Shown: positions 43,900 to 53,830, numbered from the stretch's first letter. The stretch: 64,000 bases of DNA from Tautonia plasticadhaerens (GCF_007752535.1 NZ_CP036426.1:5146001-5210000); one strand, 5' to 3'. Notes: generated by a model from the sequence alone, not told the origin. Made by a program: numbers and translations.

Positions 43900-45279
43900 T
43901 CAGCCATTCGGCACCGAGCCAAACAGCCCGGCAAGCCCCTCGGCCATCGTCGGGTGGGTCAGGACGGCATCTCGCAGGGCCGTGTACGGCAGCCCCGCCA
44001 GCATCGCCACCTGGACGACCGCCATGACCTCACCGGCCTCGGGGCCGAAGGCCGTGAAGCCGAGGATGCGGTCGCCACCCGCCTCGACCAGCGCCTTGTA
44101 GAAGCCCCGCGTCTCGGAGAGCGTCCGGGCACGGAGCACGCCCTGCAGCGGGAGCTTGGACAGTCGGTAAGAGACGCCCCGCTCCCTGGCCTCCCGCTCG
44201 CTCAGGCCCACGCGGGCCAGTTCCGGGTCGGTGAACAGGCAGTAGGGCACCTGCCGACCGGTCGTCACGCGGTCACCGCCGGTGAGGTTGGCCAGCAGCA
44301 CGCGGAAGTCGTCCTCGCCGATATGCGTGAAGTAGGGGCTCCCGGCGCAGTCGCCCGCCGCCCACACGCCCTCGGCCGTCGTCTTCAGCCGCTCGTCGAC
44401 CTTGACGTGCCCCCGCCCGTCCACCTCCACCCCGACCGGTTCCAGCCCGATGCCGTCGGTGTTCGGCGTACGCCCGCCGGCGACGAGCAGGTCCGTCCCC
44501 TCGATCGGGCCACCCGCCGTGCGCAGGCGGACGGACTCGCCTGACCGCCCCTCGACGCGATCGACCGCCGTGCCGGTCCGGATCTCGATCCCCTCGTCGC
44601 GCAGGAGCTGCTCCACCGCCTCGGTGACGTCCGGGTCTTCGCGGTGGATCAGGGCGGCGTTGCGTTCCACGACCGTCACGCGGCTGCCGAAGCGGCGGAA
44701 GGCCTGCGCCAGCTCAAGGCCGACGTAGCCGCCGCCCAGGACGATGAGGTGCTCCGGCAGCCGGTCCAGTTCCAGGGCCTCGACATGCGTGAGGGGGCCG
44801 GAATCCGCGAGGCCGGGCGTGTCGTCGAGCCGGGCACGCGACCCGGTGTTGATGACGACGTTCCGGCCGCGGAGCGTCCGCGTGCCGCCGGCGTTGAGCG
44901 CGACCTCGATGGTCCTGGGTGCCACGAACCGTCCGCTCCCCATGACGAGTTCCGCCCCGCTCTCCCGGTACTTCGCCAGGTGCATCTCCACCAGGCCGTC
45001 GACCATCCGCCGCTTGCGGTCGCGGACGGCGGCCATGTCGACCTTCCAGCCGTCGTGCGAAATCCCGAACTCGGCGCTCGTCCGGACGTAGTGGGCGACC
45101 CTGGCGCCGTGGATGACGTTCTTGCTCGGCAGGCAGGCGACGTTCGGGCAGGAGCCGCCCACGTAGCGCCGCTCGACGACCGCCACCCGCGGCCCACGCG
45201 ACGCCAGGGCCCAGGCGACGAGCTTGCCGGGCGCCCCGCTGCCCAGGACGACGAGGTCATAGTCTTCGGCATTCGGCAT
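43900..45279 (-). CDS. Flavoprotein disulfide reductase (RclA/MerA-like), copy 2
   Basis: 459 residues. FAD motif LGSGAPGKLVAW, redox pair C44-PNVA-C49 in GGSCPNVACLPSKN, second motif LGGGYVGLELAQ, VWAAGDCAGSPYF, and HPTMAEGLAG with the His-Glu pair. All key residues of the disulfide reductase family are present. It is a paralogue of 33749-35125, with similarity along the whole length, and all motifs in better condition. Located 25 bases before the MDR gene's end on the same strand. Confidence 0.9.
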   Translation of the reverse strand: MPNAEDYDLVVLGSGAPGKLVAWALASRGPRVAVVERRYVGGSCPNVACLPSKNVIHGARVAHYVRTSAEFGISHDGWKVDMAAVRDRKRRMVDGLVEMHLAKYRESGAELVMGSGRFVAPRTIEVALNAGGTRTLRGRNVVINTGSRARLDDTPGLADSGPLTHVEALELDRLPEHLIVLGGGYVGLELAQAFRRFGSRVTVVERNAALIHREDPDVTEAVEQLLRDEGIEIRTGTAVDRVEGRSGESVRLRTAGGPIEGTDLLVAGGRTPNTDGIGLEPVGVEVDGRGHVKVDERLKTTAEGVWAAGDCAGSPYFTHIGEDDFRVLLANLTGGDRVTTGRQVPYCLFTDPELARVGLSEREARERGVSYRLSKLPLQGVLRARTLSETRGFYKALVEAGGDRILGFTAFGPEAGEVMAVVQVAMLAGLPYTALRDAVLTHPTMAEGLAGLFGSVPNG

Positions 45280-45304
45280 GGCTTGCTCCCTGGAATCCGG
45301 CCTG

Positions 45305-46279
45305 TCAGTCGTGGACGACCACCATCTTGCCGCCCGCCTCGTTCGCTTCCATCACCCGATGCGCCTCGCGGATCTCCTCGAAGCGGAAGACGCGCGACGG
45401 CTTCGCCTCCAGCCGCCCCGCCGCCACGTCCTCGGCGATCTGCTGGAGCGGGACGTCGGAGAGCGAGAAGCCGGGTGTGCCGAAGACGAAGCTACCGAAG
45501 AAGGTCAGGTAGACGCCGCTGGCCATCTGCAGGAGTGGGTTGAAGTTGGCGATCGGCGCGAGGCCACCCAACCACCCCGCGAGGCAGGCGCAGCCCCCGC
45601 GGCGGAGCATCCTGAGCGAGTCGAGGATCGTGCTGTTGCCGACCAGGTCGAGCACCGCGTCGAGCTGCTTCGCCTCGTCAATGCGGGCGGAGAGGTCCGG
45701 CACCTCCAGCTCGGCCCTCTCGATACCGAGTTTCTCCAGCACGGGGAATCGCTCCCGGGTGCGGCTGGTGGCGATGACCTTCGCCCCGGCGTTCACGGCC
45801 AGCTTCACGGCCGCCTGGCCGAAGGAGGATGTCGCCCCCCGGATCACCAGCGTCTGCCCACGCTGGATCTCGAGGTTGCGAAACAGGCAGGTCCAGGCCG
45901 TGGCGTAGGTCTCCGGCAGCGCCGCCAGGTCGGCCCACGGGAGGTCGGCCTCGATGGCCGCCACATTCGTCACCGGGGCGCGGGTGAACTCGGCGTAGCT
46001 GCCGTTGATCGTCCGCCCCAGGCCGCCCATGAGCGCGGCCACCTTGGCACCGGCCGGGAATTCGCCGCCGGGGCAGGACTTGACGACGCCGACGCACTCG
46101 ATGCCGCTGACGTCGGCGATCTCGGCCCACTCCCCCTTGCGCATGTGCAGCTCGGCGTGGTTGAGGCCGAATGCCTTGACTTCGATCACCGCGTGGCCGT
46201 CCCTGGGCTCCGGCTCCGGCATCTCGCGGATGACGAGCACATTCGGGCCGCCGAACGCCGTCCTGAGAATCGCACGCAT
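45305..46279 (-). CDS. Zinc-free MDR oxidoreductase (quinone reductase-like)
   Basis: 324 residues from ATG 46279, with GGGAGGGGC upstream. FGGPNVLVIREMPEPEPRDG opens the family; GIECVGVVKSCPGGEFPAG and LVIRGATSSFGQAAVKLAVN are the substrate and NAD(P) segments. It lacks zinc ligands. The same class as 27836, which shows the parallel content of the two islands. Probably co-transcribed with the flavoprotein gene 25 bases downstream. Confidence 0.85.
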   Translation of the reverse strand: MRAILRTAFGGPNVLVIREMPEPEPRDGHAVIEVKAFGLNHAELHMRKGEWAEIADVSGIECVGVVKSCPGGEFPAGAKVAALMGGLGRTINGSYAEFTRAPVTNVAAIEADLPWADLAALPETYATAWTCLFRNLEIQRGQTLVIRGATSSFGQAAVKLAVNAGAKVIATSRTRERFPVLEKLGIERAELEVPDLSARIDEAKQLDAVLDLVGNSTILDSLRMLRRGGCACLAGWLGGLAPIANFNPLLQMASGVYLTFFGSFVFGTPGFSLSDVPLQQIAEDVAAGRLEAKPSRVFRFEEIREAHRVMEANEAGGKMVVVHD

Positions 46280-46375
46280 GGGGCGCCCCTCCCGCAGTGG
46301 TGAGCTGGCATTCTCAGCGAGGCCGCCGAACATTGACAGCGGCCCATCTGGCTTCGCCGCGAATCCATCACGCTT

Positions 46376-46882
46376 TCAACCGGCTCTGGAGGGCTGCTCC
46401 TGCTCACTCGGGCGATCAGACGGCTTTCCTCGGCGAGAGAGAAGCCGGTCGACGGACATCACGCCTGCGCCGCCCAGGATCAGCGAGACGAGGCCCGCGA
46501 TATACAGGAGCTTGACCTCGTAACCCGGCGGGCCGAACCTCGGGCCGTCCGCGGTCAGGCCGATCGTGTGGATGGAGCTGAAGCCGTACTTCAGGTGCAC
46601 GGTGAACATCGCCACGAGCATCATGACGATCAGCGGAACACACACGACCTCGACGAACGCCCCGACGAAGATCGCCAGGCCGCCGACCAGTTCCACGAAC
46701 GTGGAGACCCACGCCGTCGTCTCCGGCAGCGGCGCGCCGATCCGATCGAGCAGCTTCGCGAAGCCAGCCGGGCCCCGGCTGAGCTTGGCCCACCCGTGGG
46801 CCATGAAACCGAAGCCAATGATCAGGCGAAGCGGCAGGGGCGCCCAGCGGCTCCAGAAGGCATTGTTTCGCAGCTTGAGCAT
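46376..46882 (-). CDS. DoxX-family membrane protein
   Basis: 168 residues from ATG 46882 (GGGAGGCC upstream). PLRLIIGFGFMAHGWAKLSR opens the family, followed by three more membrane segments (FVELVGGLAIFVGAF, VVCVPLIVMMLVAMFTVHL, VKLLYIAGLVSLILGGAG). The C-terminus is polar. DoxX proteins may couple to quinone or thiol redox systems; paralogue at 29510. Confidence 0.85.
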   Translation of the reverse strand: MLKLRNNAFWSRWAPLPLRLIIGFGFMAHGWAKLSRGPAGFAKLLDRIGAPLPETTAWVSTFVELVGGLAIFVGAFVEVVCVPLIVMMLVAMFTVHLKYGFSSIHTIGLTADGPRFGPPGYEVKLLYIAGLVSLILGGAGVMSVDRLLSRRGKPSDRPSEQEQPSRAG

Positions 46883-46955
46883 CTCGGCCTCCCTGGGCGG
46901 ATCGCGTCGACCTCGGGCTCTTCTCACTCCCTTGCCAGCGGGGCGAACCTCCGGT

Positions 46956-47801
46956 TCATTTGGGCAGGAATTCCCGGATCGCCTCGGCGATCGGCCCGGC
47001 GTGCGTCTCGAGCGCGATATGCCCGGTGTCGAAGAAGCGGACGTCCGCCTCCGGGATGTCGCGGCGATACGCTTCGGCCCCAGCGGGGAGGAAGAACGGG
47101 TCGTTCCGGCCCCAGACCGTCAGCAACGGCGGCTGGTGGGTCCGGAAGTAGTCCTGGAAGGCCGGGTACAGTGCCACGTTGCTCGCGTAGTCGCGGAACA
47201 GGTCGAGCTGGATCTCGTCGGCCCCGGGCCGCGCCAGGTAGAAGTCGTCGAGCGAATAGCCGTCAGGCGAGACGGCGGTCGCGTCGGGCACGCCGCGGGT
47301 GTATTGCCAGAGCGTCGCCTCGGGAGCCAGCAGGGACCGGAGCGCCTCCCGGTTGGCGGGCGACGGCTCTTGCCAGTACGCGCGGATGGGGCCCCAGCCG
47401 TCGCTCAGGCCCTCCTCGTAGGCGTTGCCGTTCTGGGAGATGATCGCCGTGATCCGCTCGGGGTGCCGCATCGCCACGCGGTAGCCCGTCGGGGCCCCGT
47501 AGTCGAATACATAGACGGCGAACCGGTCGAGGCCGACGATCTCGGTGAACCGGCCCACGACCCGGGCGAGATTGTCGAAGGTGTACTCGAACTTGTCCCG
47601 AGGCGGCATCGCCGTGCGGCCGAAGCCTGGGAGGTCGGGTGCGAGGATGTGAAAGCGATCGGCCAGGAGGGGGATGAGGTCGCGGAACATGTGGCTCGAG
47701 CTGGGGAAGCCGTGGAGCAGCAGCAGGTTGGGGGCTCTCGGTTCCCCGGCCTCGCGGTAGAAGACGTCCAGCCCGTCGACGCCAATCGTGCGGTAACGCA
47801 T
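46956..47801 (-). CDS. Alpha/beta hydrolase (haloalkane dehalogenase/epoxide hydrolase-like)
   Basis: 281 residues. LLLLHGFPSSSHMFRDL is the oxyanion strand, VFDYGAPTG has Asp as nucleophile (near residue 100) and DTGHIALETH the catalytic His (near 261). Asp instead of Ser separates this group from esterases and suggests an epoxide hydrolase or dehalogenase mechanism. Cytoplasmic. It starts 116 bases from the divergent CGNR regulator, which probably controls it. Confidence 0.85.
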   Translation of the reverse strand: MRYRTIGVDGLDVFYREAGEPRAPNLLLLHGFPSSSHMFRDLIPLLADRFHILAPDLPGFGRTAMPPRDKFEYTFDNLARVVGRFTEIVGLDRFAVYVFDYGAPTGYRVAMRHPERITAIISQNGNAYEEGLSDGWGPIRAYWQEPSPANREALRSLLAPEATLWQYTRGVPDATAVSPDGYSLDDFYLARPGADEIQLDLFRDYASNVALYPAFQDYFRTHQPPLLTVWGRNDPFFLPAGAEAYRRDIPEADVRFFDTGHIALETHAGPIAEAIREFLPK

Positions 47802-47917
47802 CGGTTCCCCTTGCCGTGTGGTACCTTGGACGAGAGGCTACGCTAACTACATCACCTTCACCTGAGAGGTTACGGCGGCCTCGATAACCGGTCAAGTGGG
47901 GCCAGCCTGGTTACGGG

Positions 47918-48562
47918 GTGGACGGGAGGCACCAGATGAGCACGCAGAAGCCGCCGGCGTTCTTCATCTCCGGCTCCCTAGGGCTCGACTTCCTGAATAC
48001 CTTGGCGACCCCGGTGGATACCCCGGTCGATTGGATCGACTCCGGCGAGGGGCTGCTCGCCTGGCTGGAAGAAGCGGGGCTCGTGATAGCGGAGGAGCTC
48101 ATGGCGGTGCGGAACCGGGCAATCCCGGGCGAGTTCGACGCGATAGCCGCCCAGGCCCGGAGCCTGCGCGAGTGGTTCCGAAGCTTCGTCCGGGAACGGA
48201 GCGGCAGGAAGCTCGTCGCCGACGACCTGCGCGACTTGGAGCCGCTGAACCGCCTGCTTGGCCGGGACGAACGATTCGCCCAGATCGTGACAGGGCCTTC
48301 CGGAGGGGAGCCCGTCCTGGAACTGAAGGCGCTGCGACGCTGGCGCACCCCGGAATCCCTGCTCCTGCCGCTGGCCGAGGAGGTCGGCAGGTTCGTGTGC
48401 GGCGAGGACTTCGAGTACGCGAAAGCGTGCCAGGGCTCGACCTGCACGCTCCTGTTCGTCGATCGCACGCGCGGCCGTGCGCGGCGATGGTGCAGCATGG
48501 CGATCTGCGGAAATCGGGCGAAGCAGGCGGCCCACCGCCATCGCCGGAAGGCTGACCGGTGA
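47918..48562 (+). CDS. CGNR zinc-finger (ABATE-domain) regulator
   Basis: 214 residues (or from ATG 47936, MSTQKPPAFF). N-terminal ABATE domain with FISGSLGLDFLNTL; C-terminal CGNR zinc finger with CTLLFVDRTRGRARRWC, SMAICGNRAKQAAHRHR. CGNR proteins are probable DNA-binding stress regulators. The divergent intergenic region (47802-47917) holds short inverted sequences (CTAACTAC... ...GAGGTTACGG) that may be its operator, but this is weak. Confidence 0.85.
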   Translation: MDGRHQMSTQKPPAFFISGSLGLDFLNTLATPVDTPVDWIDSGEGLLAWLEEAGLVIAEELMAVRNRAIPGEFDAIAAQARSLREWFRSFVRERSGRKLVADDLRDLEPLNRLLGRDERFAQIVTGPSGGEPVLELKALRRWRTPESLLLPLAEEVGRFVCGEDFEYAKACQGSTCTLLFVDRTRGRARRWCSMAICGNRAKQAAHRHRRKADR

Positions 48563-49260
48563 TCTGGTCGAGAGTGGTGGAGCCACAATCTCCCTCCCGA
48601 CCGGGAGGTAGCCGTACTTGAGTGCGTCGGTGTGGTCGACCGAGGTTGCTCCGGCATCCCGGCCCGAGGCATCTCCTTCGCCGCGAAAGGGCCGGTCTTC
48701 GGGACCGGCCCCGGCCGCCGTCCCGGGACGTCCCGGGACGCATCCGGCGCGGCCGCAGGGACCCGTCCCGGGCCTCCCATACGCCTCCCCATAGGCCTAC
48801 CCGCTCCTGCCAGGCTGGGGTGGGCTGCCGCCGCCGGGGCCGCGGCACATGCCTCCCTCCGCCTCCGCGACGGCCACGAGGCCCTGTGCACCGCCGCCCG
48901 ATGCCACGACGGCCGCCCCGATGCGCATACGCCGCCGCATAGGCCTGCACCGCACGGTGACCGGCCCGCGGCCCCGCAATCCGACCCGCCCGGAGAACTC
49001 CGGGCCGAGCTCCCTGGCGGACGACGACCCGGAAGGTTCCCACGCCCATCCCCCGGGGCCGACGGGCGGCCGCCGGGCCGGTGATCGACTGGGCGACATC
49101 AGATATGGCCGGTACACGTCCAAGCCGACCCCGCGGGGCCCGAGGGTCCCCTCCGGGCCGCGATATCCCGACCGCCCGCCGGGGCCCCTCGGACTCCCGG
49201 CATCCGAGCCCCTGGCCATCGGACACGATCGACGGTCCGAACCATCCGAGTGACGCATGC
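48563..49260. other. GC-rich region without a recognised gene
   Basis: About 700 bases with no gene that I can support. Frames on both strands are rich in Pro, Gly and Arg with no regular codon pattern. A small direct repeat (CGTCCCGGGA twice) lies near 48720. It may be decayed sequence. Confidence 0.35.
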
Positions 49261-50109
49261 TCAGCACCAGTGCACCGGGCTGCTCGTCTCGACCGCGGCC
49301 CGGAAGATCCGCTCGAGGGCGTCCACCGTCTCGGCGAAGCCCGCCGGCCGGATCGGCCGCCGCTCGACGTGCAGCAGCTCCGGGTACTCCCAGTCGGGGA
49401 AGGCCGGCAGTGCCTCCTCCTCCGTCTGCCCGGCCGGCGCCATCGGCTTGGGGATCGGGCACGCCGCGACGTGCGTCGCCCCCGTGTCGAGGTCGGTGAA
49501 CTCGGCCTGCTCGCGCCGCAGCCGGCCGTCGCCCGGGTCCGGCTGCAGCAGGATCTGTCGGAAGCGCCGGGCCCGGAAGACCTCGATCGCGAAGTCCGCG
49601 TCCTCGATAATTAACTCGTCGTCGGCCAGGGAGACGCGGTAGGTCGGGCCGCTGAGGACGACACCGTCCCCGGCCTCGGTCCGGCGGGCGACCTCCCCGC
49701 CGGTCCGCGTGTCGATCAGGAAGGTGTCCCGGCCGACTTCAGGGAGCCGTCGGAATCGATCCAGCTCCCGCAACGCCACCTTTGCGGCCTTGGCCGTGGT
49801 CCGGCCGGAGTTCTCCCCGGGCAGCTCGCGGGCGAGGACGGGGAAGCGCGACGGCCCGGCCCGGTCGATCGCCTCTCGGAAGGCATCCACCTGGTCCCAG
49901 CTGCCGATCCGCTCGAGGGCATACATCAGGAGCGGGTGGGGGCAGCAGGATTGCAGCCAATCGAAGTACCGCGACATGGCCATCCCGCCGCTGTCGTCAG
50001 CCGGCTCGAAGTCCGGGAGCCCGTCCCGGTCGCGTGCGACCGGGAACGGCGGGGGCGAAGTCATCCCCATCGCGAAGCAGGAGCAATGCACGACCGCGTC
50101 CAGTCCCAT
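49261..50109 (-). CDS. Hypothetical protein, Cys-containing N-terminus
   Basis: 282 residues from ATG 50109, with GGAGGAGA seven bases upstream. The N-terminus contains VVHCSCFAMGMTSPPPFPVA; the middle (RYFDWLQSCCPHPLLMYALE) is helical, and later parts are alpha/beta with no recognised motif. Codon use is strongly coding. No signal peptide or membrane segment. I do not recognise the family. It stands alone. Confidence 0.7.
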   Translation of the reverse strand: MGLDAVVHCSCFAMGMTSPPPFPVARDRDGLPDFEPADDSGGMAMSRYFDWLQSCCPHPLLMYALERIGSWDQVDAFREAIDRAGPSRFPVLARELPGENSGRTTAKAAKVALRELDRFRRLPEVGRDTFLIDTRTGGEVARRTEAGDGVVLSGPTYRVSLADDELIIEDADFAIEVFRARRFRQILLQPDPGDGRLRREQAEFTDLDTGATHVAACPIPKPMAPAGQTEEEALPAFPDWEYPELLHVERRPIRPAGFAETVDALERIFRAAVETSSPVHWC

Positions 50110-50428
50110 GAGTCTCCTCCTCCGGGCGATCCGCCCGGCATGTCGACAGGTCACACCACCTCGGATGCCGGGGAACCCGGGCTCCGTCCTACCTGGGCCC
50201 ACCTCCCGCTCCTGGCCCGATGGCCCGCGGAGCATGGTCCTCCGACGTCCCGCGCCGCCCCCAGGGTGGGGGACGGACAGGAGCCGCTTGTCGGGCGTCC
50301 CGGCCGGGCGTACACCCGACCTCCCCTGCGACCGCTTGCCCTCAGCCGGTGCCGGCGGACCGGGATCAACGCCGGTCGGCGGGCTCCGGAGCTTCGTCGG
50401 GGGGGCAGTCCGACGACCCTGGCGTCGG

Positions 50429-50950
50429 TCACGGCCGGTCGTCCTGCGTCTCGTAGAGCCCGACCGCCGGTAGGGCCTCGACCGCCTCGGCCAGCTCGGC
50501 GAACTCCCGGTGCGTGTACCGCTCCAGCAAGGCCCGGCTCGACCCCCGCGCCAGCCTCCGCGCCAGCCCCTCCGACAGCCCCGCCCGGTCCAGCGCCGAC
50601 ACGTAGCTGTGACGCAGCGAGTGGAAGTCCAGCACCCGGCCCCCGTTGGCCTCCCGGCCCGAGCGGCCGACGACGATCCCCGCCCGCCTCGCGTCCCGCC
50701 GCAGCAGCTCCCCGGCGTCCTTGCCCGCGACCCAGCCGACCACGGCCCAGCGTCCCTTCTCCGTCCGCTTCCAGCCCCCCGGCCAGAGGAACTCCTCCTC
50801 GGCCAGCCCCGCCAGCGCCTCGGCCAATGCCGGCCGCGGGAACGAGGCGATCGGCTGGTGGGCCTCCTTGCCGTTCCCGGTGAACGCGCCCGCGACGCGG
50901 ACGCCGGCCCAGCCGCTCCTGGAGATCTTGTTCGGTCCGGTCGGAGACCG
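50429..50950 (-). pseudogene. C-terminal part of a tyrosine recombinase (integrase)
   Basis: DFHSLRHSYVSALDRAGLS gives the conserved His-x-x-Arg, and ALLERYTHREF the catalytic Tyr. The frame is open upstream to at least 50950 (ISRSGWAGVRVAGAFTGNGK), but the N-terminal DNA-binding domain and the first catalytic Arg region are not visible. It may be a remnant of an integrated element. A hairpin repeat lies about 140 bases beyond its upstream end. Confidence 0.65.
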
Positions 50951-51088
50951 TCCTTCGCCCGTCCGGGCCTGCCGTGCAGCCCGGGTCGGGGCTCCCGAGC
51001 AACCGGCGGGGCTGCTCCCGTGGCTTCAGACCCGTGCCCGGGCCCGTTGTGCCGGCCCGGCGGGGCCGTCTGTTGCCCCTCCCCCGGG

Positions 51089-51146
51089 GGGGCTGCAAAG
51101 CGCCCTTGGGAAGAAGGAGTTCTTTACAAGGGCCGTTTGCAGCCCC
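51089..51146. repeat. 58-base hairpin repeat, copy 1
   Basis: Outer arms 51089-51099 (GGGGCTGCAAA) and 51136-51146 (TTTGCAGCCCC); inner arms GCCCTT (51102-51107) and AAGGGC (51128-51133); apical arms AAGAA (51111-51115) and TTCTT (51120-51124). A nearly identical copy lies at 61166-61222. Sequence before it (51005-51085) also resembles 61078-61160. It could be a mobile non-coding repeat, or an attachment- or transcript-level structure. Confidence 0.7.
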
Positions 51147-51276
51147 GGCGGTCGAGGGCTTCTGCGGCCGAGCCCGATGGGACGGGCCGGGATCGATTTC
51201 CGATGGCACGCGACCCAACGAGACCCGCCCCAGCGTCAGCCGCCTCGGAGCGGCCGGGCCGTGCTATCATCGCCCT

Positions 51277-51534
51277 ATGATCGCCATCCCGACCTATCAC
51301 CTGAAGGGCATCGAGGCCGAGCCGGCCGACGTCCTGGTCGAGACCGGGGCGGGGGAAGTCACCGCCCGGGTCATTGATCGCTCGACGGGCCTCGTCCTGG
51401 CAGGTCATACGACACGCATAAGAGGTTCGCAATGTAGCCTCGCCCCGGCCGAGCTCGAACGCGACAAAAAAATCAAGGAAAGCTCTCGTCCCTTCCATTC
51501 CAAAGCCCCGACTCCATTCAGACACAACGGTTGA
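51277..51534 (+). CDS. Small hypothetical protein related to a minus-strand piece at 60.6 kb
   Basis: 85 residues from ATG 51277; a TATCAT box at 51265 could be the -10 of a promoter giving a very short leader. The segment VLVETGAGEVTARVIDRS resembles FLVEAGVGEVTARVVSRT encoded on the minus strand at about 60752-60625. No ribosome site. Whether it is coding or a repeat is uncertain. Between 51535 and 52052 I see nothing else. Confidence 0.3.
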   Translation: MIAIPTYHLKGIEAEPADVLVETGAGEVTARVIDRSTGLVLAGHTTRIRGSQCSLAPAELERDKKIKESSRPFHSKAPTPFRHNG

Positions 51535-52052
51535 ACTCCCCGGTCGGCCCCTCGACCAGGGCGCCCTCGTTCTCGGCCCCCAAGGCCGCCTCCCCACCCA
51601 CCTCACCGTCGAAGGCTCGGATATCGATCCGGGCGGCCCCTCGATTGCTTCGACCGCGTCGGTCACCGTCCCGACTCATCCGTTCCGAGGGCGGCCCGTT
51701 CCGGCCCCGAGGTCGTCACCGCCCCCGGCGCGAAGCACTACGAGGTGGCCATCTCTGGGTGCCACTGTTAGCTTGTGCCAGTGCTCCGGCTTGTTCGGAG
51801 TCGAGCATCGGCGGGCAAGCCGCCGCCAGTGGCACCCGACTTGAGGCGAACCGCGCCTCGTCGTCGGTCGCAGCGGCGCGTGGCCCGGACCCCGTCCGCG
51901 TGGTCCGGACGGCGCCGTCGCAAGCGGTCATCGAGCGGGCCTCGCCTTCTCCCTCAGCCGGATTCACCAGAAATCCGCTTGTCACCGCGCGACCCGACCA
52001 CGCAGACGGGGTCCGGGCGACCTTCGTGACAATGTGTTGGAGCGAGCGAACG

Positions 52053-53402
52053 ATGCGCCGGCGAGACTTCATCAGAGGTGGTTTGGTCCTGGCCACAGGC
52101 GGGGCGGTGGGCCCAGGGCTCTCGGCCCGCTCGTATGCCCGGGTGGTGGGGGCCAACGAGCGCGTGAACGTCGCCGTCATCGGCGCCGGTGGCCGAGGCT
52201 GGCGCAACCTGGCCTCCATCTCCGGTCGGGAGGAGCAGGAGTTCGCCGGCGGCCGCGTCACCGGCACGCGCGTCGTCGCCCTGTGCGACGTGGACCTTCG
52301 ACGCGAGGGCCCACGCCAGCCCGGCGCCGCCCGCGCCTTCGACGAGTTCGAGGACGCCGCCAAGTATCACGACTACCGCGATATGCTCGACGAGCTGGAC
52401 CGCGACATCGACGCGGTCCTCGTCAGCACGCCCAACCACCACCACGCCCCGGCCAGCATCATGGCCATGCGCAGGGGCAAGCACGTCTATTGCGAGAAGC
52501 CGGGCGCCCACTCGGTCTCCGAGGCCCGCGCGATGTCCCGGGTCGCCTCCGAGCGGGCCGTCGCCACGCAGCTCGGCACGCAGGTGCACTCCTCGGAAAA
52601 CTATCGCCGGGTCGTCGAGCTGATCCGCCACGGGGCGATCGGCGAAGTCTCCGCCTGCCACCTCTGGCTGCGCTCCGGCTGGCCCGCCACGGATCGGCCC
52701 GCCGGGACGCCCCCCGTCCCGCCCGATCTGCAATGGGACCTGTGGCTCGGCCCGGCCCCGGAGCGTCCCTATCATCCATCCTACATCCCGACCCGCTGGC
52801 ACCAGTGGTGGGACTTCGGCGGCGGCATGCTCGGCAACATGGGCTGCCATTACGTGGACTTGGCCTTCTGGACGATGGAGCTAGAGGTCCCCTCGACCGT
52901 CGAATCCGACGGCCCCCGGCCGCCGCATCCCGAGTCGGCCCCCGGCTGGCAGCACGTGCGTTACACCTTCGATCGCGGCCCGGGACGGCCGCCGTTCACC
53001 CTGACCTGGACCCACGGGCCCGAGCCGCGCGGCGACCTCGCCGACTACCACCTGCCCGACTGGGCGTGGGGCGTATTCGTCGGCAGCGAGGGCCAGCTCC
53101 TGGTCAGCTACCCGCGTCACGAGCTCCTGCCCGAGCGGAAGTTCGCCGATTACCGCAGACCGACCCCGAGTCTCCCGCCCTCCGTCGGCCATCATCAGGA
53201 GTGGATCAACGCGTGCCGGGGGAAGGGCCGGCCGTCGTGCCATTTCGGCGACTCGATGCGTGTCACCGAGGCCGTCCTGCTGGGCAATGTCGCCTATCGC
53301 AGCGGACGGAGGCTGCGATGGGACGCCTCCCGGCTTGCCATCGACGACGCCCCCGAGACCGAATCCTTGCTCCGCCGCGATTACCGGCCGGGATGGATGT
53401 GA
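52053..53402 (+). CDS. Tat-exported Gfo/Idh/MocA oxidoreductase
   Basis: 449 residues from ATG 52053, chosen because it begins with a twin-arginine signal (MRRRDFIRGGLVLATGGAVG). The frame extends further upstream to 51531 without signal-like sequence. VNVAVIGAGGRGWRNLA binds NAD(P); VLVSTPNHHHAPASIMAM and VYCEKPGAHSVSEAR are the typical second and third motifs with the conserved EKP. Planctomycetes have many such exported sugar oxidoreductases. The substrate is not known; the genomic neighbours are cytochrome-like PSD1 and DUF1501 genes. Confidence 0.9.
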   Translation: MRRRDFIRGGLVLATGGAVGPGLSARSYARVVGANERVNVAVIGAGGRGWRNLASISGREEQEFAGGRVTGTRVVALCDVDLRREGPRQPGAARAFDEFEDAAKYHDYRDMLDELDRDIDAVLVSTPNHHHAPASIMAMRRGKHVYCEKPGAHSVSEARAMSRVASERAVATQLGTQVHSSENYRRVVELIRHGAIGEVSACHLWLRSGWPATDRPAGTPPVPPDLQWDLWLGPAPERPYHPSYIPTRWHQWWDFGGGMLGNMGCHYVDLAFWTMELEVPSTVESDGPRPPHPESAPGWQHVRYTFDRGPGRPPFTLTWTHGPEPRGDLADYHLPDWAWGVFVGSEGQLLVSYPRHELLPERKFADYRRPTPSLPPSVGHHQEWINACRGKGRPSCHFGDSMRVTEAVLLGNVAYRSGRRLRWDASRLAIDDAPETESLLRRDYRPGWM

Positions 53403-53830
53403 CACGCGGGAGCTCGGCACCTCGATCCGGCGTCACCGATCGCCGATCGGGCCTCCCGAAGCGGCCGCATCCCGTACGGTCGGCCGGGGACCTCGCCCGG
53501 TGACGATCGCATCCACCGCCCCCGTCGCCAGGGGCCGCGGTTCGGCCGGTGGAAGCCGGCGGCATGGAGCGCCCACTCCGCCAGCTCGCGGGGCAGGTCG
53601 AACAGGTCCCCGAAGGCCCGCTCCTCCGACGCCTCGGCCTCCCGCCGGGCCGCCGATCCGTCCGCCGGGCCCCTCGCCTGATCGGGAGGAGTTCGGTCAC
53701 CAATTCCGCGACCGCGCCGGCATCTCCCCGTACAGTCGCTCGCGCGGACCGCTGCGTCGACGGTCATGGGGCGCGGACCTCGCACTCTAGGATGAGAACG
53801 GAGGAGCCGGAGAGGCCGTGGAACCGGGCA
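53403..53830. other. Convergent intergenic region with possible coding debris
   Basis: Between two convergent genes. On the minus strand a short piece (FGDLFDLPRELAEWALHAAG then FHRPNRGPWRRGR) looks like coding sequence and may be left over from a small gene. No terminator hairpin with a T-tract is evident. Confidence 0.3.

Noticed and set aside
43900-45279. A mercury-resistance operon (merA)
   Set aside because: The flavoprotein lacks the N-terminal heavy-metal domain and the C-terminal vicinal Cys pair of MerA, and no merR, merT or merP is nearby.
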